Source: Massilia sp. IC2-278
Lineage (GTDB): Bacteria > Pseudomonadota > Gammaproteobacteria > Burkholderiales > Burkholderiaceae_D
Direction: 5' to 3'
DNA length: 64,000 nucleotides
Assembly: GCF_020708045.1 (NCBI RefSeq)
Contig: NZ_JAJFES010000001.1
Span: 744,001 to 808,000, forward strand
Part shown: positions 38,067 to 47,988 of the stretch, piece after piece
Layout of the letters: every line of letters starts with the position of its first letter
Numbering within the stretch: the first letter of the stretch is position 1
Position numbers and translations under genes: made by a program
The notes under the pieces: generated by a model
Database searches by the model: none
What the model saw: only the letters and a program-made list of their open reading frames with translations
What the model was told of the DNA's origin: nothing

Positions 38067-40511
38067 ATGGAAACCCTTGCACCGCAACGCGGGCGGCACG
38101 CCAACGCCCAGATCCAGCTCGCCATCCTGACCCTGCTGGCCGGTATCGGCAGCGCCCACGCCCAGGGAGTCCAAAATCCGGTCCAGACGCCTGAGGCCAA
38201 CGCCGCAGCCGCCGTGCAGGCGCCCCCGTCCGGCGCTGCCGACTCGAACGTCATCCCCGAAGTGCGCATTACCGCAACCAAGCGCAATACCTCGCTGCAA
38301 AAGACCCCGGTGGCCGTCACCGCGCTGTCCGCCGCCACCCTGGCCGACAACCACGTCCAGACCATGCTCGACGTGGTAGCCCTGGTGCCCGGATTCCAGG
38401 CGACCGCCCAGGGCGACCACGGCGTTACTACCATGACCCTGCGCGGCATCGGCAACGACAGCGCCAAGACCCAGTACGCCGACCCGGAAGTCGCCTCGTT
38501 CGTCGACAACGTGTATTCGCCGCGCGCGGAAGGCGCGACCGCCCTGCTGTTCGACGTCGAAGGCATCGAGGTGCTGCGCGGTCCGCAGGGTACGCTCTGG
38601 GGCCGCAACTCGACGGTCGGCGCAGTCAACATTCAGACCGTGAAGCCAACCCTGAACAGCCGTTCCGGCTATGTCGAGGGCGGTATCGGCGACTACAAGC
38701 GCTACGGGGCGCGCGGCGCCTTCAACGTGCCGCTGTCCGATAACGCAGCCCTGCGCTTTGCCATCGTGCACGAGCAGCACGACGGCTACGTCGATTACCA
38801 GAAATTCCCGGGCGTGCCGCTCGCGGACCAGCGGGCCGCCTTTGTGGCCGCCGGCGGCGACCCGGCCGGTTTCCGCCCGATCAACCCGAACAACTACGTG
38901 GTCGGCAACCAGAAGTACAGCGCCCAGAACCAGACCTCCGCCCGCGTCAGCCTGCTGTGGCAGATCAATCCCGACCTGCGCTGGAACATCGCCTACGAAA
39001 ACTTCGCCGACCGCGGCACCCCGAGTGCCAACCTGATGCAGACCCCGCGTCCGGGCCAGAAGCACTGGTCGACGCTGAGCGACAGCGCTCCCTGGATCGA
39101 CCGCGACAGCCACAACATCCGCAGCCGCGTCAGCTGGGACCTGAACCCCGACCTCGCCTTCCACTACATTGCCGGCTTCTCGAAGTACCGCGGCTCGATG
39201 CGCTTCGACCAGGACGGCGGCTCGGTGCTGCCGACCAGCATCCGTTCTGGCGGCATCTGGCAGGAACACACGACGGTTGACTCGAACTACCGCAGCCATA
39301 GCCACGAGCTGGAACTGCAGTCGCTCGGCAGCAAGACCGTCGACTGGCAGGCCGGCCTGTATTATGCGGCCGAAAAGAACGACATCCGCTTCGACATCCC
39401 GGCCTTCGACGGCACCCAGGACGGTACGGTCCGCTGGCAGGGTTCCTTCATCCAGCCCGAGGAAACCGTGGAATCGAAGGCCGCCTTCGGCCAGGCCACC
39501 TGGAACGTGAACGCCGCCCTGCACCTGACTGCCGGCGTGCGCTACACCCACGACCGCCGCGAGAACGTGGGCGGGCGCGCTTTCAACTGGGTGGGCGGGC
39601 CGGGGCTGGCGGTGATTCCGCTGAACCCGTCGATCGACCCGAGCGTGCCGGGTCAGGGTTTCGTGGCCGGCGTGCCGGGTAACGACGGCGTGTTCAAGGG
39701 CAGCAAGGTCACCGGCCTGCTGCGCGCGAACTACGACATCGACCGCAACCACATGGTGTATGCGAGCGTGGCCACCGGCTACAAGTCGGGCGGCGTGCAG
39801 GACCGCGGGCTGCCCTACCAGCCTGAAACGCTGACCAACTACGAGATCGGCAGCAAGAGCACCTTCCTGAACGGCGGGCTGCGCATCAACAATGCGCTGT
39901 TCTATTCGGACTTCAAGGACTTCCAGTTCAATTCGCCGGTGAACTTCTCCGACGGTAACCGCGGCCTGGCCATCGAGAATGCCGAAGGCGCCAAGGTCAA
40001 GGGGCTGGAGAGCGAGATCGCGGCGCGCATCGGCGACAACGGACGCCTGCAGATTACGCTGGCCCTGCTCGACGCCAAGCTCGGCCGCCTGGTGGCCGGT
40101 TCCAACGACTACGCACTGCCGCGCTGCACGGTGGACACCACCATCGAAACCTGCGTTGACGTCACCGGCAACAAGATGCCGCATGCGCCGCGCTTCTCGA
40201 CCACGGTCCAGTACCAGCACAACTTCCACATCGGCAGCGACGGCACCCTGTCGCCACGCATCACGGCCCACTACGAGACCGATGCCGAGCTGAGCGTGTT
40301 CAACCTGGGGCCGGAAGACCGCCAGGAAGCCTACACCACGGCCGACGTCGGCCTGCGCTACCAGAACGGCCGCGGCTGGTGGATCGACGCCTGGGTGCGC
40401 AACGTCAACGACAAGCGCATCAAGACCAGCGCTTTCAACGGCTTCGGCCCGTGGCTGGCCCAGTACAAGCCGCCACGCACGGTCGGCCTGAATACCGGCT
40501 TCGATTTCTAG
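38067..40511 (+). CDS. TonB-dependent receptor for (oligo)saccharide uptake
   Basis: 814 residues from ATG 38067 (Shine-Dalgarno TTGGAGACAACC). It has a signal peptide ending SAHAQG, then the plug domain from EVRITATKRNTSLQKTPVAV, IEVLRGPQGTLWGRNSTVGA and a 22-strand barrel. The C terminus ends in Phe (NTGFDF), as in outer-membrane proteins. It belongs to the large receptor class of Caulobacter, Xanthomonas and Massilia type that imports carbohydrates. Gene context (GH1, GH9, glucokinase, LacI) suggests cello-oligosaccharides or beta-glucan fragments. Confidence 0.93.
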   Translation: METLAPQRGRHANAQIQLAILTLLAGIGSAHAQGVQNPVQTPEANAAAAVQAPPSGAADSNVIPEVRITATKRNTSLQKTPVAVTALSAATLADNHVQTMLDVVALVPGFQATAQGDHGVTTMTLRGIGNDSAKTQYADPEVASFVDNVYSPRAEGATALLFDVEGIEVLRGPQGTLWGRNSTVGAVNIQTVKPTLNSRSGYVEGGIGDYKRYGARGAFNVPLSDNAALRFAIVHEQHDGYVDYQKFPGVPLADQRAAFVAAGGDPAGFRPINPNNYVVGNQKYSAQNQTSARVSLLWQINPDLRWNIAYENFADRGTPSANLMQTPRPGQKHWSTLSDSAPWIDRDSHNIRSRVSWDLNPDLAFHYIAGFSKYRGSMRFDQDGGSVLPTSIRSGGIWQEHTTVDSNYRSHSHELELQSLGSKTVDWQAGLYYAAEKNDIRFDIPAFDGTQDGTVRWQGSFIQPEETVESKAAFGQATWNVNAALHLTAGVRYTHDRRENVGGRAFNWVGGPGLAVIPLNPSIDPSVPGQGFVAGVPGNDGVFKGSKVTGLLRANYDIDRNHMVYASVATGYKSGGVQDRGLPYQPETLTNYEIGSKSTFLNGGLRINNALFYSDFKDFQFNSPVNFSDGNRGLAIENAEGAKVKGLESEIAARIGDNGRLQITLALLDAKLGRLVAGSNDYALPRCTVDTTIETCVDVTGNKMPHAPRFSTTVQYQHNFHIGSDGTLSPRITAHYETDAELSVFNLGPEDRQEAYTTADVGLRYQNGRGWWIDAWVRNVNDKRIKTSAFNGFGPWLAQYKPPRTVGLNTGFDF

Positions 40512-40540
40512 GCCGGCGCCCGCCTTTCCGTACTACCGCA

Positions 40541-40570
40541 TCGCCCTTGGCCGCCTGCATCGGCCAGGGC
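40541..40570 (+). other. Intercistronic hairpin
   Basis: CGCCCTTGGCCG and CGGCCAGGGCG pair with one bulged T around a 7-nt loop. No T-run follows. It may stabilise the receptor mRNA or reduce read-through into the enzyme genes. Confidence 0.4.
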
Positions 40571-40603
40571 GGCGCACATCCCAGCATAACCAAGAGCTAA
40601 CGT

Positions 40604-41935
40604 ATGAAACCGATTTCAATATCTGCGCGGCAGTTTCCGAGCGACTTCGTCTGGGGCACCGCCACCAGTGCCTTCCAGATCGAGGGCGCATCCAGCGCCG
40701 ACGGCAAGGGACCGTCGATCTGGGACAGCTTCTGCACCCGTCCCGGCGCCATCAAGGACGGCAGCGACGGCAAGGTCGCCTGCGACCATTACCACCGCTA
40801 CCACGAGGACGTCGAGCTGCTGGCCGGGCTGAACGTGGACGCCTACCGCTTCTCGATGGCCTGGTCGCGCGTGCAGCCCTGCGGCAAGGGCGCCTGGAAC
40901 GAGGCCGGCTTCGGCTTCTACGACCGCCTGCTCGACGCCTTGGCCGAAAAGCGCATCGATGCCCACCTGACCCTGTACCACTGGGATTTGCCTCAAGCCC
41001 TGCAGGACGAAGGTGGCTGGCTGAACCGCGACACCGCGCACCGCTTCGCCGACTATGCCTACGAGGTCAAGCGCCGCTTCGGCGACCGCATCGCCGCCAT
41101 CGCCACCCACAACGAGCCCTGGTGCACGGCGAACCTCGGCTATGGCAACGCCCAGTTCGCGCCCGGCGTGGCCGACTTGGCGCAGAGCGTGCAGGTGTCG
41201 CACCACCTGCTGGTCTCGCACGGGCTGGCGATGCAGGCGATGCGCGCGGCGGCCGGCACGGCGCGGCTGGGCATCGTGCTGAACCAGTGGACCGCCGACC
41301 CGGCCACCGATTCCGAGGCGGATCGCGCCCTGGCCGAATGGGAATATGCGCGCTCGGTGCAATGGTTCATGGACCCTATCTTCAAGAAGCGCTACCCGGA
41401 ACTGGCCCTGCGCGGCTACGGCGAGAACGGACCCCGGGTGCAGGAGGGCGACTTCGACATCATCGCCCAGCCGCTCGACTTCCTCGGCTGTAATTATTAC
41501 TTCCGCGCCTGGTGCAGCGCCGAAGCCCCGCCCCGCCCTGCCCCCGCGCCACTCGGCACGACGGACATGGACTGGGAAATCTATCCGGAAGGCTTGCCGG
41601 AACTCCTGCTGAAGCTGAAAGCCGAGTACCCGCTGCCGCCGCTGTACATCACCGAGAACGGCATGGCGCGCGCCGATGCGGTCGAAAACGGCAGCGTGCA
41701 CGACCCCGAGCGCATCGCCTTCGTCCAGGCTCACCTGGCGGCGCTGCATCGGGCCATGTGCGAAGGCGTCGACGTGCGCGGTTATTTCCTGTGGAGCTTG
41801 CTGGACAACTTCGAGTGGAACTCGGGCTATGCCAAGCGCTTCGGCATCGTCCATGTCGACTACCAGACCCAGCGCCGCACGCTGAAGGACAGTGCGCGCT
41901 GGTACCGCGATTTCCTGGCGCGCGCCGCGCGCTGA
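40604..41935 (+). CDS. GH1 beta-glucosidase
   Basis: 443 residues, a complete family-1 glycoside hydrolase: [15 protein letters not shown] at the start, the acid/base Glu171 in ATHNEPWC, the nucleophile Glu351 in YITENGMA, and [17 protein letters not shown] near the end. No signal peptide, so it hydrolyses imported cellobiose or beta-glucosides to glucose in the cytoplasm. A LacI-type palindrome overlaps its start codon. Confidence 0.95.
   Translation: MKPISISARQFPSDFVWGTATSAFQIEGASSADGKGPSIWDSFCTRPGAIKDGSDGKVACDHYHRYHEDVELLAGLNVDAYRFSMAWSRVQPCGKGAWNEAGFGFYDRLLDALAEKRIDAHLTLYHWDLPQALQDEGGWLNRDTAHRFADYAYEVKRRFGDRIAAIATHNEPWCTANLGYGNAQFAPGVADLAQSVQVSHHLLVSHGLAMQAMRAAAGTARLGIVLNQWTADPATDSEADRALAEWEYARSVQWFMDPIFKKRYPELALRGYGENGPRVQEGDFDIIAQPLDFLGCNYYFRAWCSAEAPPRPAPAPLGTTDMDWEIYPEGLPELLLKLKAEYPLPPLYITENGMARADAVENGSVHDPERIAFVQAHLAALHRAMCEGVDVRGYFLWSLLDNFEWNSGYAKRFGIVHVDYQTQRRTLKDSARWYRDFLARAAR
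40605..40618. promoter_or_regulatory. LacI-type operator overlapping the beta-glucosidase start codon
   Basis: TGAAACCGATTTCA, 14 bp, begins at the second base of the ATG and matches the sites before the receptor gene. It may be a roadblock site or serve an internal promoter. Part of the match is forced by the coding sequence (MKPIS). Confidence 0.45.
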
Positions 41936-41949
41936 ACCGAGGAGAGACC

Positions 41950-43020
41950 ATGCATCCCGGCCCGCACACTCCCTTTCACATCGATGGCCCGCGCCTGCTG
42001 GCCGACATCGGCGGCACCAATGCCCGCTTCGCGCTGGAGCGCGCGCCCGGCCAGATCGGCGCCGTGCGCACCCTCGCCTGCGCCGACTATCCCCGCTTCG
42101 AGGACGCCGCCGCGGCCTACCTGGCCGGCGCCGGCATCCTGGTGCGGCATGCGGCAATCGCCATCGCCAATCCGGTCGACGGCGACGCCATCCGCATGAC
42201 CAACCACGGCTGGGCCTTCTCGACGGCGCGCGCGGCGCGCGAACTCGGACTGGAAACCATGCTGGTGGTGAACGACTTCACGGCGCTGGCGATGTCGCTG
42301 CCGGTCTTGCCGCAAGCGAGCCTGGTGCAGATTGGCGGCGGTACGGCGCGGCCCGGCTGCGCCATCGGGCTGGTCGGCGCGGGCACCGGCCTGGGCGTAT
42401 CCGGCCTGGTGCCGGCGCCGGGCGGCGGCTGGACGCCGCTGCACAGCGAAGGCGGCCACGTGGCGTTTTCGCCGGCGGACGAGCGCGAGCTGGCGGTGCT
42501 GCGCCATTGCTGGCAGCGCTATGCTCACGTGTCGGCCGAGCGTCTGGTCTCGGGGCCGGGCCTGGTGCTGGTGCGCGAAGCGCTGGCGGCGCAGCAGGGA
42601 CTGGTGTTCGAGACCCTGGACCCGGCCGATATCGTGGCGCGCGCCCTGGAAGGAGGCGATGCGCTGTGCCTGAAAACGCTCGAGTGTTTCGCCGGCATGC
42701 TGGGCACGGTGGCGGCCAACCTGGCGGTGACCCTGGGCGCGCGCGGCGGCATCTATATCGGCGGCGGCGTGGTGCCGAAACTGGGCGCCTGGTTCGCACA
42801 ATCGCCGTTTCGCGCCCGCTTCGAGAGCAAGGGGCGCTTCAGCGCCTTTACGGCGGCGATCCCGACCTTCCTGATCACGGCGCCCTGCCCGGCGCTGCTG
42901 GGTGCGGCGCGCATGCTGGCCAGCCACCTGGGTGAGGATGCGGCGCTGGCGCCGGAGCTAGCGCCGGTGACCGCAGCGGCAGCGGCCCCGTACGAGGAGC
43001 GCGAACATGTCCATTGCTGA
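41950..43020 (+). CDS. glk: Glucokinase
   Basis: 356 residues from ATG 41950 with the strong site GAGGAGAGACC. ATP-binding motif [15 protein letters not shown], then [22 protein letters not shown] and [11 protein letters not shown] are those of bacterial group A glucokinases. It phosphorylates glucose released by the beta-glucosidase. The Ala/Pro-rich tail after about residue 325 is not part of the fold. Overlaps the next gene by 14 bp. Confidence 0.92.
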   Translation: MHPGPHTPFHIDGPRLLADIGGTNARFALERAPGQIGAVRTLACADYPRFEDAAAAYLAGAGILVRHAAIAIANPVDGDAIRMTNHGWAFSTARAARELGLETMLVVNDFTALAMSLPVLPQASLVQIGGGTARPGCAIGLVGAGTGLGVSGLVPAPGGGWTPLHSEGGHVAFSPADERELAVLRHCWQRYAHVSAERLVSGPGLVLVREALAAQQGLVFETLDPADIVARALEGGDALCLKTLECFAGMLGTVAANLAVTLGARGGIYIGGGVVPKLGAWFAQSPFRARFESKGRFSAFTAAIPTFLITAPCPALLGAARMLASHLGEDAALAPELAPVTAAAAAPYEEREHVHC

Positions 43021-44359
43021 GCGCCGCCATTCTCCGCTGCTCTGGGTGCCGACTGGCTATTTCACGATGGCCCTGGGCTACGTGATGCTGACCAGTGTCA
43101 CCGCCATCATGTTCAAGAACCTGGGCATGGACAACGGCAAGGCGGCCCAGTATTCGAGCCTGCTGATCCTGGCCTATACCGTCAAGCCGCTGTTCGCGCC
43201 TTTCGTCGAGATGTACCGCACCAAGAAATTCTTCGTGCTCTGGGCCCAGGTGCTGATCGGCGCCGGGTTTGCCGGCGTGGCGCTGGCGATGGCGCTGCCC
43301 GGCTACATGTCGCTGCTGATGGCGCTGTTCTTCGCGCTGTCGTTCATCGGCGCGACCCAGGACATTGCCAGCGACGGCGTCTACGTGACATCGCTCGACA
43401 CCCGCACCCAGTCGCTGTATTGCGGGCTGCAGAGCCTGTCGTGGAACGTCGGGCCGATCGTGGCGGCCGGCGGCATGGTCTACCTGAGCGGCTACCTGCA
43501 CACCCACGTGTTCGGAAACGATCCGGCGCGCTTCGGCCCGGAGTGGATCGAATCTTGGCGCCTGATCTTCCTGCTGGTCGGCGGCGTGGTGCTGGCCATG
43601 GCCGCCTGGCATGCGCGCACCATGCCCGAGGGCGCGCGCGCCGCCGACACCCCGGCAAGCGTGCGCGATGCCGGCCGCATCCTGTTCGACGCCTTTGTCA
43701 CCCTGTTCCAGAAACGCGGCATCTGGCGCATGCTGGCCTTTGCCTTCCTGTTCCGCCTGAGCATAGGCTTCCTGGAAAAGATTGGCCCCTTCTTCATGGT
43801 CGACCCAGCCAGCAAAGGCGGACTCGGGCTGTCCAATGAAATGCTGGGGCTGGTATACGGCACCTATGGCCTGGCCGCGGTGCTGCTCGGCTCGCTGCTC
43901 GGCGGCTGGTACGTGGCGCGGCGCGGGCTGAAGGCGACCCTGTTCGTGCTCTGCTGCGCTGTGAACATCCCGAACCTGACTTTCCTGCTGATGAGCATTT
44001 ATCTGCCCAGCTCGCTGCTGGTGATCACGGCCGGCGTCGTGATCGAGAAATTCTTCTTCGGCTTCGGCGCGGTCGGCTTCATGATCTACCTGATGCAGCA
44101 ACTGGCGCCGGGCAAGTACACGACCACGCACTACGCCTTCGGCACCGGCGTGATGGGCCTGTGCGGGCTGGTAACGGGCGTCGTCAGCGGCCATTTGCAG
44201 GAGTGGCTGGGCTACGTGCATTACTTCGTGTTCGTGATGGTGGCGACCATCCCGTCTTTCCTGGCGACCTGGTTCGCGCCGTTCTACCACGACGACGGGA
44301 TGGGCGCGCCCGGCGCCGCGGGGAATGGCAAGACAGACGGCAAGGCGGTGCCGGCATGA
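43007..44359 (+). CDS. MFS sugar permease of the glycan locus
   Basis: 450 residues and about twelve helices: [38 protein letters not shown] in the first cytoplasmic loop, [14 protein letters not shown]. The layout resembles AmpG/PAT-type permeases, which carry disaccharide-size ligands, so import of cellobiose or glucose across the inner membrane is plausible. Overlaps glk at its start and the GH9 gene at its stop (ATGA). Confidence 0.82.
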   Translation: MSIAERRHSPLLWVPTGYFTMALGYVMLTSVTAIMFKNLGMDNGKAAQYSSLLILAYTVKPLFAPFVEMYRTKKFFVLWAQVLIGAGFAGVALAMALPGYMSLLMALFFALSFIGATQDIASDGVYVTSLDTRTQSLYCGLQSLSWNVGPIVAAGGMVYLSGYLHTHVFGNDPARFGPEWIESWRLIFLLVGGVVLAMAAWHARTMPEGARAADTPASVRDAGRILFDAFVTLFQKRGIWRMLAFAFLFRLSIGFLEKIGPFFMVDPASKGGLGLSNEMLGLVYGTYGLAAVLLGSLLGGWYVARRGLKATLFVLCCAVNIPNLTFLLMSIYLPSSLLVITAGVVIEKFFFGFGAVGFMIYLMQQLAPGKYTTTHYAFGTGVMGLCGLVTGVVSGHLQEWLGYVHYFVFVMVATIPSFLATWFAPFYHDDGMGAPGAAGNGKTDGKAVPA

Positions 44360-46593
44360 GGCCGCCCTCCTTGCGCCTGCGCCTGGGTCTGGGGCTGGGT
44401 TTACACCTGGGCCTGCTGCTGGCCGGTAGCGCCGCCGCGGCCGGCCCGGCCCCGGGCATCAAGCTGAACCAGATCGGCTACCTGCCCCAGGCCAGCAAGC
44501 TGGCCCTGGTTCCGGCCGCGCCCGGCGCCGGCGCCGCGTTCGACGTGGTGACGGCCGACACCGCACGGGTGGTCCTGCAAGGCCGGCTCGGCGGTCCCAC
44601 CAATTGGGCGCCGGCGGACGACACGGTGCGGGTGGCCGATTTCTCCGCCCTGCGCACGCCCGGGCGCTACCGCCTGCGCGTGGCCGGCCAGCCGGAGTCC
44701 GACGTGTTCACAATCGGCGCCGACTCCTACCGTGCGCTCGACGGCGCCGCCCTGAAGGCCTTTTACTTCAACCGCAGCGGCACCGCCCTGGCGGCGCGCC
44801 ACGCCGGGCCGTATGCGCGCCCGGCCGGCCATCCCGACGACCGGGTGCTGGTGCACCCATCGGCAGCCTCGGGCACGCGTCCGGCCGGCACTGTCATTGC
44901 CGCCGCGCACGGCTGGTACGACGCCGGCGATTACAACAAATACATCGCCAGCTCGGCCATTTCCACCTATACCTTGCTGGCTGCCTATGAACACTTTCCG
45001 CAATGGTTTGCGAAGCTGGAAACCGGCATCCCCGAATCCGGCGACGCCGTGCCCGACATCCTCGACGAAGCCATGTGGAACCTGGACTGGATGCTGGCCA
45101 TGCAGGACCCGGAGGATGGCGGTGTCTACCACAAGCTGACCAATCTGCGTTTCGACGCCATGGTGCTGCCGCACGAGGCGATGCGCGAGCCGCGCTACGT
45201 GGTGGCGAAAAGCACGGCGGCGGCGCTCGGCTTCGCCGCGACCATGGCCACCGCCAGCCGCGTGCTGGCGGGGCAGGAGCAGCGCTGGCCGGGCCTGGCG
45301 GCGCGCACCCTGGCGGCGGCCGAGCGCGCCTGGGCCTGGGCCGGGGCGCATCCGGCGCTGCCGTTCAAGAATCCGCCCGATGTGGTCACCGGGGAATACG
45401 GCGACGTTCATCTGGATGACGAGTTCGCCTGGGCGGCGGCCGAGCTCTACATCACGACCGGCAAGGACAGCTATTACGCGGCGCTGGCGCCGGAAGCCGT
45501 GTCGGCCACGGTACCGGCCTGGGACGACGTGCGCGGCCTGGCCTGGATGTCGCTGGCCCATCACCGCAACCGCCTGGGGCCGGGCGCCGACCGCGCGCTG
45601 ATCGCCAGCCGCGTCGATGGCCTGGCGGCGCGCCTGGCCGCCGAGTGGCGCGCATCCGGCTACCGGGTGGCCATGAGGGGCGCCGATTTCGTCTGGGGCA
45701 GCAATGCGGTGGTGCTGAATGGAGCCATGATGCTGCTCCAGGCCTACCGCCTGAACGGCAAGCGCGACTACCTCGACGCCGCCCAGTCGAACCTCGACTT
45801 CGTGCTGGGCCGCAATCCGCTCGGCCTGTCCTTCGTTACCGGCTTCGGGGCGCGCACGCCGCAACACCCGCACCACCGGCCGTCGCTGGGCGATGCGGTG
45901 GCGGCCCCGGTGCCCGGCTTCGTGGCCGGCGGGCCTAACCCGCTGCAGCAGGACCGCGCCGAATGCCCGCCGTACCCGAGCAGCCTGCCGGGCCTGTCTT
46001 ACCTCGACCATGCCTGCAGCTATGCCAGCAACGAAGTGGCGATCAACTGGAACGCGCCGCTGGTGTACGTGCTCGGCGCCCTGTCCACCCTGACTCCCGG
46101 AGAAGCGTCCATGCCCCCGACAGACTACAGCCTGGCCCAGTTGCAGCGCCAGGAAGACCTACTGCAGTTCGACAGCTTCGGCAACGGGGCGGCGCTCGAC
46201 ATCGGGCTGAAGCTGGTCGCGCTGGCGCGCGTCGAGGGCAAGGCGGTGGCGGTCGAGATCCGGCGCAACGGCATGCTGCTGTTTGCCCACGGCATGGACG
46301 GCACGGCGCCCGACCATGCGGACTGGATACGGCGCAAGAGCAATCTGGTGAACCGCACCGGGCACAGTTCGTACTACATGCACGCCCAGGTGAAGGCGGA
46401 TGGGGGCGACATCGACGCCATGCCCACCTTTGACGCGCGCGAGTACGCGGCGCATGGCGGCGCCTTTCCGGTGCGCGTGCGCGGCACGGGGCTGGTGGGC
46501 AGCATCACCGTGTCCGGCTTGCCGGGCGTCGAAGACCATGCGCTGGTGGTGCGCGCCTTGCAGGATTATCTCGGCGTGAACGGAGCACTGTAA
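44356..46593 (+). CDS. GH9 glucanase fused in frame to a UPF0303 (heme-degrading-like) domain
   Basis: 745 residues. A signal peptide (LGLLLAGSAAAAGPAPG) is followed by a CelD_N Ig-like domain (IKLNQIGYLPQASKLALV) and a GH9 catalytic domain with HGWYDAGDYNKYI (catalytic Asp pair) and SNEVAINWNAPLVYVLGAL, ending near residue 578. From Met586 (46111) the same frame continues as a complete UPF0303 domain: LQRQEDLLQFDSFGNGAALD, IRRNGMLLFAH, YAAHGGAFPVRV and GSITVSGLPGVEDHALVV. UPF0303 proteins are normally separate cytoplasmic proteins. A ribosome-site-like CCGGAGAA precedes the Met586 codon, and an out-of-frame TGA lies at about 46091. Two ancestral genes may thus have been joined by a small indel. 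The GH9 part should cut cellulose or mixed beta-glucan outside the cytoplasm. Confidence 0.88.
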   Translation: MRPPSLRLRLGLGLGLHLGLLLAGSAAAAGPAPGIKLNQIGYLPQASKLALVPAAPGAGAAFDVVTADTARVVLQGRLGGPTNWAPADDTVRVADFSALRTPGRYRLRVAGQPESDVFTIGADSYRALDGAALKAFYFNRSGTALAARHAGPYARPAGHPDDRVLVHPSAASGTRPAGTVIAAAHGWYDAGDYNKYIASSAISTYTLLAAYEHFPQWFAKLETGIPESGDAVPDILDEAMWNLDWMLAMQDPEDGGVYHKLTNLRFDAMVLPHEAMREPRYVVAKSTAAALGFAATMATASRVLAGQEQRWPGLAARTLAAAERAWAWAGAHPALPFKNPPDVVTGEYGDVHLDDEFAWAAAELYITTGKDSYYAALAPEAVSATVPAWDDVRGLAWMSLAHHRNRLGPGADRALIASRVDGLAARLAAEWRASGYRVAMRGADFVWGSNAVVLNGAMMLLQAYRLNGKRDYLDAAQSNLDFVLGRNPLGLSFVTGFGARTPQHPHHRPSLGDAVAAPVPGFVAGGPNPLQQDRAECPPYPSSLPGLSYLDHACSYASNEVAINWNAPLVYVLGALSTLTPGEASMPPTDYSLAQLQRQEDLLQFDSFGNGAALDIGLKLVALARVEGKAVAVEIRRNGMLLFAHGMDGTAPDHADWIRRKSNLVNRTGHSSYYMHAQVKADGGDIDAMPTFDAREYAAHGGAFPVRVRGTGLVGSITVSGLPGVEDHALVVRALQDYLGVNGAL

Positions 46594-46613
46594 GTATTCC
46601 AAAGGGAGCGGCC

Positions 46614-47651
46614 ATGGCAAGGACCATTCGTTGGGGCATCCTCGGTACGGGCGGTATCGCGCGCGCCTTTGCCCAGGCATTGCGCGACACGCCGGACGCG
46701 CAATTGGTGGCGGTCGGTTCGCGTACGCTGGCGTCGGCCCAGGCATTTGCAGACGAGTTCGAGGATGAATTCGGCGTGGCGGCCTGCCCATCCTACGAGG
46801 CGCTGGTGGCGATGCCGGAGGTTGACATCGTGTATGTGGCCACGCCGCACACCATGCATGCGCAGAATGCCCTGCTTGCGCTTGGGGCCGGCAAGCCGGT
46901 GCTGTGCGAAAAGCCGTTTGCCATGAACCTGCGCGAAGCCGAGGCCGTCGTCAGCCTGGCGCGCAGGCGCGGGCTATTCCTGATGGAAGCGATGTGGACG
47001 CGCTTCATGCCGGCCCTGGCCGAGGTGCGGCGCCTCGTCGACGCCGGGGAAATCGGCGAGGTCGCCCTGGTGCAGGCCGATTTCGGCTTTGCCGCCACGC
47101 GCGATCCCGAACACCGGGTCAACCGGCGCGAGCTGGGCGGCGGCGCGCTGCTCGACCTCGGCATCTATCCGCTGTCGATCGCCATGGCGCTGCTGGGGCC
47201 GGTGGAGAGCGTGCGCGCTGGGGCACGCATGGGGCCGACCGGGGTCGATCTCAGCACCGGGTTCACGATGCTGCACCGGGGCGGGACGGTGTCGGTCTCG
47301 AACTGCTCGCTGCGCGCCCGCACGGCGTGCGAACTCAGCATTTCCGGCGAGCTCGGTTGCATTCGGATGGAAAGCATGTTCCACATGGCGCGCGCGATCA
47401 GCGTCACGGCGGCCGATGGCAGCACGCGCCGCATCGCCACGCCTTTTTTGGGTAACGGCTATGTGCACGAGGCGATGGCCGCCGGCGATGCCCTGCGCGC
47501 CGGGCTGCTGGAACATCCCCTGATGACCCACGAGGAGACGCTGGCCGGCATGCGCGTGCTGGACGAGATCCGGACGCAGATCGGCTTGCGCTATGCGGCC
47601 GATGGCGAGGACGGGCGTGTCGGCCGCCTCGGCACAGTAACCGGTAACTAG
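46614..47651 (+). CDS. Gfo/Idh/MocA-family oxidoreductase
   Basis: 345 residues: NAD(P)-binding ILGTGGIARAFAQAL at the start, the family Lys in VLCEKPFAMNL, WTRFMPAL and GGALLDLGIYPLSIA. These enzymes oxidise or epimerise sugars and sugar derivatives. It is 20 bp after the GH9 gene and closes the glycan operon. Substrate unreadable, probably a glucose derivative. Confidence 0.9.
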   Translation: MARTIRWGILGTGGIARAFAQALRDTPDAQLVAVGSRTLASAQAFADEFEDEFGVAACPSYEALVAMPEVDIVYVATPHTMHAQNALLALGAGKPVLCEKPFAMNLREAEAVVSLARRRGLFLMEAMWTRFMPALAEVRRLVDAGEIGEVALVQADFGFAATRDPEHRVNRRELGGGALLDLGIYPLSIAMALLGPVESVRAGARMGPTGVDLSTGFTMLHRGGTVSVSNCSLRARTACELSISGELGCIRMESMFHMARAISVTAADGSTRRIATPFLGNGYVHEAMAAGDALRAGLLEHPLMTHEETLAGMRVLDEIRTQIGLRYAADGEDGRVGRLGTVTGN

Positions 47652-47666
47652 GCGACAGGCGCCCGG

Positions 47667-47830
47667 GCGCGCGCTGCCGGTCACCGCGCGAACATGCGCC
47701 GGCATCCGGCAGCGCGCACTACCGCTCGCCGGGGCGACGATCGACTTCAATACGCGGATTGCCGGTCACCGATGCAACGATGAACTCGGCTTCACGTGCT
47801 CAAAACCGGTCACCGAGCCACTGATTACCG
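47667..47830. repeat. Degenerate copies of the recombinase 3' end
   Basis: At least four stretches resemble 47995-48025, the last codons of the recombinase on the minus strand. Region 47667-47686 matches 16 of its first 18 bases and 47712-47742 about 23 of 31 without gaps. Region 47753-47789 and about 47800-47830 match with small insertions; CCGGTCAC is kept at 47677, 47762, 47806 and 48005. On the minus strand they read IVASVTGNPR or AVTGSARPG, against IIASVTGSARG in the gene. Confidence 0.65.
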
Positions 47831-47860
47831 AGCTGTCCGGCGCCAGGACGCTGATCGCCG

Positions 47861-47984
47861 GGCTGCTGAGCTCCGGGGGCAAAGATCAACCGGCTGCTGA
47901 GCTCCGGGGGCAACGATCACCGGGCTGCTGAGCTCCGGGGGCAACGATCACCGGGCTGCTGAGCGCCGGGGAAACGACCGTCCA
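47861..47984. repeat. 31-bp tandem repeat, four copies
   Basis: Units at 47861-47891, 47892-47922, 47923-47953 and 47954-47984, beginning GGCTGCTGAGCTCCGGGG. The first three are nearly identical and the fourth is diverged. There are no spacers, so it is not a CRISPR. The minus-strand reading VIVAPGAQ again echoes the recombinase tail IIASVTGSA, suggesting a common origin with the copies further left. Confidence 0.85.
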
Positions 47985-47988
47985 GGTG

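Noticed and set aside
38013..40271. 752-codon frame antisense to the TonB receptor
   Set aside because: The receptor has a signal peptide, plug and barrel motifs; the antisense product is Val/His/Gly-rich noise.
47861..47984. Possible CRISPR array
   Set aside because: Units follow each other with no spacers, and no cas gene is present.
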